Shown piece after piece: positions 1 through 11,192 of a DNA stretch of 64,000 nucleotides (the stretch's first letter is position 1; every line of letters starts with the position of its first letter). Below the pieces are notes generated by a model. The model saw only the letters and a program-made list of their open reading frames with translations, was not told where the DNA came from and searched no databases. A program made the position numbers and the translations under genes. Source of the stretch: Petrolisthes cinctipes (lineage: Eukaryota > Arthropoda > Malacostraca > Decapoda > Porcellanidae); the NCBI GenBank assembly GCA_033782935.1, contig JAWQEG010000623.1, positions 390,001 through 454,000 on the forward strand. The letters are read 5' to 3'.

Positions 1-88
1 AATTTGAGATATAAACGGGTACAGAAGATGCATGCACATATCGACTTTGGGCACCTAAAATATCGATTTTCAGCATGTTTTGGGCCCA
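1..88 (+). repeat. First 88-bp half-unit of the monomer
   Basis: Aligned without gaps to 89-176, this half matches at 57 of 88 positions. The strongest stretches are around half-unit positions 30-43 ('gcatg.aca.atcg'), 49-66 ('ggg..cc.aaaatatcga') and 76-85 ('tgttttg.gc'). The agreement is spread along the whole half, so it reflects common descent and not one shared motif. Confidence 0.85.
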
Positions 89-176
89 TATTTTGAAAAA
101 AATCTAGCACTGAGTAGGCATGTACAGATCGCTTCTGGGACCCAAAAATATCGAATTTTCGGCTGTTTTGAGCTTG
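89..176 (+). repeat. Second 88-bp half-unit of the monomer
   Basis: This is the diverged sister of 1-88. It carries the type-defining junction ('cactgag' here, 'aacacgg' in alpha copies) and the stretch 'cccaaaaatatcgaa' at 141-155, where the first half has 'acctaaaatatcgat'. An extra A after 'atcga' in this half is matched by a missing base further on, so both halves keep 88 bp. Confidence 0.85.
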
Positions 177-239
177 AATTTAGGAAACAAACGGGTACAG
201 AAGATGCATACACATATTGACTTTTGGCACCTTAAACAT

Positions 240-966
240 TGATTTTCAGCATGTTTTGTTCCTATAATCTTAAAAAATTCAAGCACTGAGTAGGCATGTA
301 CAGATCGCTTCTGGGACCCAAAAATATCGAATTTTCGATTGTTTTGAGCCTGAATTTGAGATATAAATGGGTACAGAAGATGCATGCACATATCGACTTT
401 GGACATTTAAAATATCGATTTTTAGCATGTTTTAAGCCTATATTTTGTAAACATTCTAACACGGAGTAGGCATGTACAGATCGCTTCTAGGACCCAAAAA
501 TATTGAATTTTCGGGTGGTTTGAGTCTGAATTTGAGATATAAACGGGTACTGAAGATGCATGCACATATCGACTTTGGGCACCCAAAATATCGATTTTTA
601 GCATGTTTTGGGCCTATATTTTGAAAATATTCTAGCACTGAGTAGGCATGTACAGATCGCTTCTGGGACCCAAAAATATCGAATTTTTGTTTTTTTTTAG
701 CATGAATTTGGGATAATAACGGATACAGAAGATGCATACACATATTGACTTTGGGCACCTAAAATATCGATTTTCAGCATGTTTTGGGCCTGTATTTTGA
801 AAATACTGTAACACGGAGTAGGCATGTACAGATCGCTTTTGGGACCCAAAAATATTGAATTTTCGGGTGTTTTGAGCCTGAATTTGAGATATAAACGGGT
901 ACAGAAGATGCATGCACATATCGACTTTGGGCACCTAAAATATCGATTTTCAGCATGTTTTGGGCT
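240..966 (+). repeat. Duplicated segment, copy 1 (offset about 3,698 bp, 21 monomers)
   Basis: The order of variant monomers matches 3,938-4,664: a 'gttttgttcc' junction, then 'aaatgggtac', then 'ttttaagcc', then the poly-T subtype, then an alpha monomer. Similarity ends near 966, where this copy continues 'gggctcatattttg' and the other 'gggcccataatttg'. Confidence 0.75.
681..704 (+). repeat. Poly-T beta subtype, first clear example
   Basis: The usual 'ttttcgggtgttttgagcc' segment is replaced by a T-rich tract, 'tttttg' followed by nine T and 'agcatg', without change of length. The subtype recurs at about 1,561, 4,380, 6,490, 7,196, 8,606, 10,891, 11,774, 12,477, 13,710, 14,412, 15,648, 16,348, 17,229, 17,938, 21,631, 22,511 and 51,034. 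It is followed by 'atttgggat' and 'aacggat' in almost every case, so it behaves as one inherited monomer type. Confidence 0.85.
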
Positions 967-1479
967 CATATTTTGAAAATATTCTAGCACTGAGTAGGCA
1001 TGTACAGATCGCTTCTAGGACCTAAATATATCGAATTTTCGGGTGTTTTGAGTCTGAATTTGGGATATAAACGGGTACAGAAGATGAATGCAAATATTGA
1101 CTTTGGGCACCTAAAATATTGATTTTCAGCATGTTTTGGGCCTGTATTTTGAAAATACTCTAACACGGAGTAGGCATGTACAGATCTCTTCTGGAACCCA
1201 AAAATATCGAATTTTCGGGTGTTTTGAGCTTAAATTTGAGATATAAGCGGGTACAGAAAATGCATGCACATATCCACTTTGGGCATCTAAAATATCAATT
1301 TTCAGTATATTTTGGGCCCATATTTTGAAAAAAATCTAGCACTGAGTAGGCATGTACAGATCGCTTCTGGGACCCACAAATATCGAATTTTCGGGTGTTT
1401 TGAGCCTGAATTTGAGATATAAACGGGTACAGAATATGCATGCACATATCGACTTTGGGCACCCAAAATATCGATTTTT

Positions 1480-2725
1480 AGCATGTTTTGGGCATATATT
1501 TTGAAAATATTCTAGCACTGAGCAGGCATGTACAGATCGCTTCTGGGACCCAAAAATATCGAATTTTTGTTTTTTTTTAGCATGAATTTGGGATATAAAC
1601 GGATACAGAAGATGCATACACATATTGACTTTGGGCACCTAAAATATCGATTTTCAGCATGTTTTGGGCCTGTATTTTGAAAATACTGTAACACGGAGTA
1701 GGCATGTACAGATGGCTTTTGGGACCCAAAAATATTGAATTTTCGGGTGTTTTGAGCCTGAATTTGAGATATAAACGGGTACAGAAGATGCATGCACATA
1801 TCGACTTTGGGCACCTAAAATATCGATTTTCAGCATGTTTTGGGCCCATATTTTGAAAAAAATCTAGCAATGACTAGGCATGTACAGATCGCTTCTGGGA
1901 CCCAAAAATATCGAATTTTGGGGTGTTTTGAGCTTGAATTTAGGAAACAAACGGGTACAGAAGATGCATACACATATTGACTTTTGGCACCTTAAACATT
2001 GATTTTCAGCATGTTTTTCGCCTGTAATTTGAAAATACTCTAACACGGAGTAGGCATGTACAGATCGCTTTTGGGACCCAAAAATAACGAATTTTCGGGT
2101 GTTTTGAGCCTGAATTTGAGATATAAACGGGTACAGAAGATGCATGCACATATCGACTTTGGGAACATAAAATATCGATTTTCAGCATGTTTTGGGCTCA
2201 TATTTTGAAAATATTCTAGCACTGAGTAGGCATGTACAGATCGTTTCTGGGACCCAAAAATATTGAATTTTCGGGTGTTTTGAGCCTGAATTTGAGATAT
2301 AAACGGGTACAGAAGATGCATGCACATATTGACTTTGGGCACCTAAAATATCGATTTTCAGCATGTTTTAGGCCTGTATTTTGAAAATACTGTAACACGG
2401 AGTAGGCATGTACAGATCGCTTTTGGGACCCAAAAATATCGAATTTTCGGGTGTTTTGAGCCTGAATTTGAGATATAAACGGGTACAGAAGATGCATGCA
2501 CATATCGACTTTGGGCACCTAAAATATCGATTTTCAGCATGCTTTGGGCCCATATTTTGAAAAAAATCTAGCACTGAGTAGGCATGTACGGATCGCTTCT
2601 GGGACCCAAAAATATCGAATTTTCGGGTGTTTTGAGCTTGAATTTTGGAAACAAACGGGTACAGAAGATGCATACACATATTGACTTTGGGCACCTAAAA
2701 TATTGATTTTCAGCATGTTTTGGGG
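1480..2725 (+). repeat. Duplicated 1.25-kb segment, copy 1 (offset 5,633 bp, 32 monomers)
   Basis: About seven consecutive monomers recur in the same order at 7,113-8,358. Shared rare variants include 'gggcatatatttt' at the start, 'ggcaccttaaacattgat' near 1,987, 'gactttgggaacataaaat' near 2,155 and 'catgtacggatcg' near 2,583. The copies part near 2,725, where this one has 'ggggctgtattttaaaa'. Confidence 0.85.
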
Positions 2726-3337
2726 CTGTATTTTAAAAATACTCTAAAACGGAGTAGGCATGTACAGATCTCTTCTGGAACCCAAAAATATCGAATTTTC
2801 GGGTGTTTTGAGCCTGAATTTGAGATATAAACGGGTACAGAAGATGCATGCACATATCGACTATGGACACTTAAAATATCGATTTTTAGCATGTTTTAAG
2901 CCCATATTTTGATAACATTCTAGGACGGAGTAAGCATGTACAGATCGCTTCAGGGACCGAAAAATATTGAATTTTCGGGTGTTTTGAGCCTGAATTTGAG
3001 ATATAAACGGGTACTGAAGATGCATGCACATATCGACTTTGAGCACCCAAAATATCGATTTTTAGCATGTTTTGGGCCTATATTTTGAAAATATTCTAGC
3101 ACTGAGTAGGCATGTATAGATCGCTTCTGGGACCCACAAATATCGAATTTTTGGGTGTTTTGAGCCTGAATTTGAGATATAAACGGGTACTGAAGATGCA
3201 TGCACATATCGACTTTGGGCACCCAAAATATCGATTTTTAGCATGTTTTAAGCCTATATTTTGAAAAAATTCTAGCACTGAGTAGGCATGTACAGATCGC
3301 TTCTGGGTCCTAAATATATCGAATTTTCGGGTGTTTT

Positions 3338-3515
3338 GAGGCAATTTTGGATATAAACGGGTACAGAAGATGAATGCAAATATTGACTTTGGGCACCTTA
3401 GTAAAATATTGATTTTCAGCATGTTTTAGGCCTGTATTTTGAAAATACTGTAACACGGAGTAGGCATGTACAGATCGCTTTTGGGACCCAAAAATATTGA
3501 ATTTTCGGGTGTTTT
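3338..3515 (+). other. Cluster of three indels within one monomer length
   Basis: Against neighbouring monomers there is a 2-nt loss in 'gaggcaattttgg' near 3,340 (usual form 'gagtctgaattttgg'), a 4-nt gain in 'caccttagtaaaat' near 3,399, and a 1-nt gain in 'gtgtttttgag' near 3,511. The 'gaggcaattttgg' form occurs again near 3,691, two monomers on, so that variant has itself been copied. These register shifts explain the 205-codon minus-strand open frame at 3,310-3,927. Confidence 0.8.
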
Positions 3516-3937
3516 TGAGCCTGAATTTGAGATATAAACGGGTACAGAAGATGCATGCACATATCGACTTTGGGCACCTAAAATATCGATTTTCAGCATG
3601 TTTTGTGCCCATATTTTGAAAAAAATCTAGTACTGAGTAGGCATGTACAGATCGCTTCTGGGACCCAAAAATATCGAATTTTCGGGTGTTTTGAGGCAAT
3701 TTTGGATATAAACGGGTACAGAAGATGAATGCAAATATTAACTTTGGGCACCTAAAATATTGATTTTCAGCATGTTTTGGGCCTGTATTTTGAAAATACT
3801 CTAACCCGGAGTAGGCATGTACAGATCGCTTCTGGGATCCACAAATATCGAATTTTCGGGTGTTTTGAGCCTGAATTTGAGATATAAACGGGTACAGAAT
3901 ATGCATGCACATATCGACTTTGGGCACCTAAAATATT

Positions 3938-4664
3938 GATTTTAAGCATGTTTTGTTCCCATAATTCTTAAAAAATTCTAGCACTGAGTAGTCATGTACA
4001 GATCGCTTCTGGGACCCAAAAATATCGAATTTTCGGGTGTTTTGAGCCTGAATTTGAGATATAAATGGGTACAGAAGATGCATGCACATATCGACTTTGG
4101 ACACTTAAAATATCGATTTTTAGCATGTTTTAAGCCTATACTTTGAAAACATTCTAACACGGAGTAGGCATGTACAGATCGCTTCTGGGACCCAAAAATA
4201 TTGAATTTTCGGGTGTTTTGAGCCTGAATTTGAGATATAAACGGGTACTGAAGATGCATGCACATATCGGCTTTGGGCACCCAAAATATCGATTTTTAGC
4301 ATGTTTTGGGCCTATATTTTGAAAATATTCTAGCACTGAGTAGGCATGTACAGATCGCTTCTGGGACCCAAAAATATCGAATTTTTGTTTTTTTTTAGCA
4401 TGAATTTGGGATAATAACGGATGCAGAAGATGCATACACATATCGACTTTGGGCACCTAAAATATCGATTTTCAGCATGTTTTGGGCCTGTATTTTGAAA
4501 ATACTGTAACACGGAGTAGGCATGTACAGATCGCTTTTGGGACCCAAAAATATTGAATTTTCGGGTGTTTTGAGCCTGAATTTGAGATATAAACGGGTAC
4601 AGAAGATGCATGCACATATCGACTTTGGGCACCTAAAATATCGATTTTCAGCATGTTTTGGGCC
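3938..4664 (+). repeat. Duplicated segment, copy 2 (partner of 240-966)
   Basis: The variant order is the same as in the segment 21 monomers upstream. It differs by point changes and by one extra base in the 'ccataattcttaaaa' stretch near 3,960. Confidence 0.75.
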
Positions 4665-7112
4665 CATAATTTGAAAAAAATCTAGCACTGAGTAGGCATG
4701 TACAGATCGCTTCTGGGACCCAAAAATATCGAATTTTCGGGTGTTTTGAGCTTGAATTTAGGAAACAAACGGGTACAGAAGATGCATACACATATTGACT
4801 TTCGGCACCTTAAACATTGATTTTCAGCATGTTTTGGGCCTGTGTTTTAAAAATACTCTAACACTTAGTAGGCATGGACAGATCGCTTTTGGGACCCAAA
4901 AATATCGAATTTTTGGGTGTTTTGAGCCTGAATTTGAGATATAAACGGGTACAGAAGATGCATGCACATATCGACTTTGGGCACCTAAAATATCGATTTT
5001 CAGCATGTTTTGGGCTCATATTTTGAAAATATTCTAGCACTGAGTAGGCATGTACAGATCGCTTCTGGGACCCAAAAATTTCGAATTTTCGGGTGTTTTG
5101 AGCTAGAATTTGGGAAATAAACGGGTATAGAAGATGTATACACATATTGACTTTGGGCACCTAAAATATCGATTTTCAGCATTTTTGGGCCTGTATATTG
5201 AAAATACTCTAACACGGAGTAGGCATGTACAAATCGCTTCTGGGACCCAAAAATATCGAATTTTCGGGTGTTTTGAGCCTGAATTTGAGATATAAACGGG
5301 TACAGAAGATGCATGCACATATCGACTTTGGGTACCCAAAATATCGATTTTTAGCATGATTTGGGCCTATATTTTGAAAATATTCTAGCACTGAGTAGGC
5401 ATGTACAGATCGCTTCTGGAACCCAAAAATTTTGAATTTTCAGGGTTTTTGAGCCTGAATTTGGGATATAAACGGATAAAGAAGATGCATGCACATATCG
5501 ACTTTGGGCACCCAAAATATCGATTTTTAACATGTTTTAGGCCTATATTTTGAAAATATTCTAGCACTGAGTAGGCATGTATAGATCGCTTCTGGGACCC
5601 ACAAATATCGAATTTTCGGGTGTTTTGAGCCTGAATTTGAGATATAAACGGGTACAGAAGATGCATGCACATATCGACCTTGGGCACCTAAGATATCGAT
5701 TTTTAGCATGTTTTGGGCGCATATTTTGAAAATATTCTAGCACTGAGTAGGCATGTTTAGATCGCTTCTGGGACCCAAAAATATCGAATTTTCGGGTGTT
5801 TTGAGTCTGAATTTTGGATATAAACGGGTACAGAAGATGAATGAAAATATTGACTTTTGGCACCTAAAATATTGATTTTCAGCATGTTTTGGGCCTGTAT
5901 TTTGAAAATACTCTAAACCGGAGTAGGCATGTACAGATCGCTTCTGGGACCCACAAATATCGAATTTTCGGGTGTTTTGAGCCTGAATTTGAGATATAAA
6001 CGGGTACAGAATATGCATGCACATATCGACTTTGGGCACCTAAAATATCGATTTTCAACATGTTTTGTTCCCATATTTTTAAAAAATTCTAGCACTGAGT
6101 AGGCATGTACAGATCGCTTCTGGGACCTAAAAATATCGAATTTTCGGGTGTTTTGAGCCTGAATTTGAGATATAAATGGGTACAGAAGATGCATGCACAT
6201 ATCGACTTTGGACACTTAAAATATCGATTTTTAGCATGTTTTAAGCCTATATTTTAAAAACATTCTAACACGGAGTAGGCATGTACAGATCGCTTCTGGG
6301 ACCCAAAAATATTGAATTTTCGGGTGTTTTGAGCCGGAATTTGAGATATAAAAGGGTACTGAAGATGCATGCACATATCGACTTTGGGCACCCAAAATAT
6401 CGATTTTTAGCATGTTTTTGGACTATATTTTGAAATTATTCTAGCACTGAGTAGGCATGTACAGATCGCTTCTGGGACCCAAAAATATCGAATTTTTGTT
6501 TTTTTTTAGCATGAATTTGGGATATAAACGGATACTGAAGATGCATACACATATTGACTTTGGGCACCTAAAATATCGATTTTCAGCATGTTTTGGGCCC
6601 ATATTTTGAAAATACTGTAACACGGAGTAGGCATGTACATATCGCTTTTGGAACCCAAAAATATTGAATTTTCGGGTGTTTTGAGCCAGAATTTGGGAAA
6701 TAAACGGACTTAGAAGATGCATACACATATTGACTTTGGACACTTAAAATATCGATTTTTAGCATGTTTTAAGCCTATATTTTGTAAACATTCTAACACG
6801 GAGTAGGCATGTACAGATCGCTTCTGTGACCCAAAAATATCGAATTTTCGATTGTTTTGAGCCTGAAATTGAGATATAAATGGGTACAGAAGATGCATGC
6901 ACATATCGACTTTGGACACTTAAAATATCGATTTTTAGCATGTTTTAAGCCTATATTTTGTAAACATTCTAACACGGAGTAGGCATGTACAGATCGCTTC
7001 TGGGACCCAAAAATATCGAATTTTCGTGTGTTTTGAGCTTGAATTTGGGAAATAAACGGGTATAGAAGATGCATACACATATTGACTTTGGGCACCTAAA
7101 ATATCGATTTTC

Positions 7113-8358
7113 AGCATGTTTTGGGCATATATTTTGAAAATATTCTAGCACTGAGTAGGCATGTACAGATCGCTTCTGGGACCCAAAAATATCGAATTTT
7201 TGTTTTTTTTTAGCATGAATTTGGGATATAAACGGATACAGAAGATGCATACACATATTGACTTTGGGCACCTAAAATATCGATTTTCAGCATGTTTTGG
7301 GCCTGTATTTTGAAAATACTGTAACACGGAGTAGGCATGTACAGATCGCTTTTGGGACCCAAAAATATTGAATTTTCGGGTGTTTTGAGCCTGAATTTGA
7401 GATATAAACGGGTACAGAAGATGCATGCACATATCGACTTTGGGCACCTAAAATATCGATTTTCAGCATGTTTTGGGCCCATATTTTGAAAAAAATCTAG
7501 CACTGAGTAGGCATGTACAGATCGCTTCTGGGACCCAAAAATATCGAATTTTCGGGTGTTTTGAGCTTGAATTTAGGAAACAAACGGGTACAGAAGATGA
7601 ATACACATATTGACTTTTGGCACCTTAAACATTGATTTTCAGCATGTTTTGGGCCTGTATTTTGAAAATACTCTAACACGGAGTAGGCATGTACAGATCG
7701 CTTTTGGGACCCAAAAATATCGAATTTTCGGGTGTTTTGAGCCTGAATTTGAGATATAAACGGGTACAGAAGATGCATGCACATATCGACTTTGGGAACA
7801 TAAAATATCGATTTTCAGCATGTTTTGGGCTCATATTTTGAAAATATTCTAGCACTGAGTAGGCATGTACAGATCGTTTCTGGGACCCAAAAATATCGAA
7901 TTTTCGGGTGTTTTGAGCCTGAATTTGAGATATAAACGGGTACAGAAGATGCATGCACATATTGAGTTTGGGCACTTAAAATATCGATTTTCAGCATGTT
8001 TTGGGCCTGTATTTTGAAAATACTATAACACGGAGTAGGCATGTACAGATCGCTTTTGGGACCCAAAAATATCGAATTTTCGGGTGTTTTGAGCCTGAAT
8101 TTGAGATATAAACGGGTACAGAAGATGCATGCACATATCGACTTTGGGCACCTAAAATATCGATTTTCAGCATGTTTTGGGCCCATATTTTGAAAAAAAT
8201 CTAGCACTGAGTAGGCATGTACGGATCGCTTCTGGGACCCAAAAATATCGAATTTTCGGGTGTTTTGAGCTTGAATTTTGGAAACAAACGGGTACAGAAG
8301 ATGCATACACATATTGACTTTGGGCACCTAAAATATTGATTTTCAGCATGTTTTGGGC
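7113..8358 (+). repeat. Duplicated 1.25-kb segment, copy 2 (partner of 1,480-2,725)
   Basis: It has the same seven-monomer order and the same rare variants as the left copy. An offset of 5,633 bp is 32 monomers plus one base, in line with the small phase drift between the two places. Confidence 0.85.
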
Positions 8359-11192
8359 CTGTATTTTGAAAATACTGTAACACGGAGTAGGCATGTACAG
8401 ATCGCTTTTGGGACCCAAAAATATCGAATTTTTGTGTTTTTTGAGCCTGAATTTGAGATATAAACGGGTACAGAAGATGCATGCACATATCGACTTTCGG
8501 CACCCAAAATATCGATTTTTAGCATGTTTTAGGCCTATATTTTGAAAATATTCTAGCACTGAGTAGGCATGTACAGATCGCTTCTGGAACCCAAAAATAT
8601 CGAATTTTTGTTTTTTTTCAGCATGAATTTGGGATAATAACGGATACAGAAGATGCATACACATAATGACTTTGGGCACCTAAAATATAGATTTTCAGCA
8701 TGTTTGGGGCCTGTATTTTGAAAATACTGTAACACGGAGTAGGCATGTACAGATCGCTTTTGGGACCCAAAAATATTGAATTTTCGGGTGTTTTGAGCAT
8801 GAATTTGAGATATAAACGGGTACAGAAGATGCATGCACATATCGACTTTGGGCACCTAAAATATCGATTTTCAGCATGTTTTGGTCCCATAATTTGAAAA
8901 AAATCTAGCACTGAGTAGGCATGTACAGATCGCTTCTGGGACCCAAAAATATCGAATTTTCGGGTAATTGAGATTGAATTTAGGAAACAAACGGGTACAG
9001 AAGATGCATACACATATTGACTTTTGGCACCTTAAACATTGATTTTCTGCATGTTTTGGGCCTGTATTTTAAAAATACTCTAGCACTGAGTAGGCATGTA
9101 CAGATCGCTTCTGGGACCCAAAAATATCGAATTTTCGGGTTTTTTGAGCCTGAATTTGAGATATAAACGGGTACAGAAGATGCATGCACATATCGACTTT
9201 GGGCACCTAAAATATCGATTTTTAGCATGTTTTGTTCCCATATTTTAAAAAAATTCTAGCACTGAGTAGGCATGTACAGATCGCTTCTGGGACCCAAAAA
9301 TATCGAATTTTCGGGTGTTTTGAGCCTGAATTTGAGATATAAACGGGTACAGAAGATGCATGCACATATCGACTTTCGGCACCTAAAACATCGATTTTCA
9401 GCATGTTTTGGGCCCATATTTTGAAAAAAATCTAGCACTGAGTAGGCTTGTACAGATCGCTTCTGCGACCCAAAAATATCGAATTTTCGGGTGTTTTGAG
9501 CCTGAATTTGGGAAACAAACGGGTACAGAAGATGCATACACATATTGACTTTGGGCACCTAAAATATTGATTTTCAGCATGTTTTGGGCCTGTATATTAA
9601 AAATACTCTAACACGGAGTAGGCATGTACAGATCGCTTTTGGGACCCAAAAATATCGAATTCTCGGGTGTTTTGAGCCTGAATTTGAGATATAAACGGGT
9701 ACAGAAGATGCATGCACATATCGACTTTGGGCACCCAAAAAATCGATTTTTAGCATGTTTTAGGCCTATATTTTGAAAATATTCTAGCACTGAGTAGGAA
9801 TGTACAGATTGCTTCTGGAACCCAAAAATATTGAATTTTCGGGGTTTTTGAGCCTAAATTTGGGATATAAACGGATAAAGAAGATGCATACACATATTGA
9901 CTTTGGGCACCTAAAATATTGATTTTCAGCATGTTTTGGGGCTGTATTTTAAAAATACTCTAACACGGAGTAGGCATGTACAGATCTCTTCTGGAACCCA
10001 AAAATATCGAATTTTCGGGTGTTTTGAGCCTGAATTTGGGATATAAACGGGTACAGAAGAGGCATGCACATATAGACTTTGGGCACCTAAAATATCGATT
10101 TTCAGCATGTTTTGGGCCCATATTTTGAAAAAATTCTAGCACTGAGTAGGCATGTACAGATCGCTTCTGGGACCCAAAAATATCGAATTTTCGGGTGTTT
10201 TGAGTCTGAATTTTGGATATAAACGGGTACAGAAGATGAATGCAAATATCGACTTTGGGCATCTAAAATATCGATTTTCAGCATGTTTTGTTCCCATATT
10301 CTTAAAAAATTCTAGCACTGAGTAGGCATGTACAGATCGCTTCTGGGACCCAAAAATATCGAATTTTCGGGTGTTTTGAGCCTGAATTTGAGATATAAAC
10401 GGGTACAGAAGATGCATGCACATATAGACTATGGACAATTAAAATATCGATTTTTAGCATGTTTTAAGCCTATATTTTGATAACATTCTAGGACGGAGTA
10501 GGCATGTACAGATCGCTTCTGGGACCGATAAATATTGAATTTTCGGGTGTTTTGAGCCTGAATTTGAGATATAAACGGGTACTGAAGATGCATGCACATA
10601 TCGACTTTGGGCACCCAAAATATCGATTTTTTAGCATGTTTTCGGCCTATATTTTGAAAATATTCTAGCACTGAGTAGGCATGTATAGATCGCTTCTGGG
10701 ACCCACAAATATCGAATTTTCGGGTGTTTTGAGCCTGAATTTGAGATATAAACGGGTACTGAAGATGCATGCACATATCGACTTTGGGCACCCAAAATAT
10801 CGATTTTTAGCATGTTTTTGGACTATATTTTGAAAATATTCTAGCACTGAGTAGGCATGTACAGATCGCTTCTGGGACCCAAAAATATCGAATTTTTGTT
10901 TTTTTTTAGCATGAATTTGGGATATAAACGGATACAGAAGATGCATACACATATTGACTTTGGGCACCTAAAATATCGATTTTCTGCATGTTTTGGGCCT
11001 GTATATTGAAAATACTGTAACACGGAGTAGGCATGTACAGATCTCTTCTGGAACCCAAAAATATCGAATTTTCGGGTGTTTTGAGCATAAATTTGAGATA
11101 TAAACGGGTACAGAAGATGCATGCACATATCGACTTTGGACACTTAAAATATCGATTTTTAGCATGTTTTAAGCCTATATTTTGAAAAAATT

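Larger units (their letters stand above)
1..176 (+). repeat. Reference monomer of the satellite (beta-like junction, alpha-like start)
   Basis: This copy is used as the phase reference. By hand count it has 69 G/C in 176 positions (39% GC) and six CpG sites, at 16, 42, 64, 130, 152 and 160. Useful landmarks are ATGCAT at 28-33 overlapping GCATGC at 30-35, ATCGAT at 62-67, the variable junction at about 85-112 that distinguishes monomer types, and an A-run followed by 'atatcgaa' at 144-155. ATCGAT at this place is present in most monomers, so the array should be cut into a 176-bp ladder by an enzyme recognising it, unless CpG methylation blocks cleavage. Confidence 0.95.

Noticed and set aside
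9..20. 'gatataaacggg' in many monomers as a TATA-type promoter
   Set aside because: A six-base TATAAA match is expected often in 61% AT DNA, and it is lost in the many monomers reading 'ggaaacaaac' or 'ggaaataaac'. No start-site context or transcript evidence is visible.
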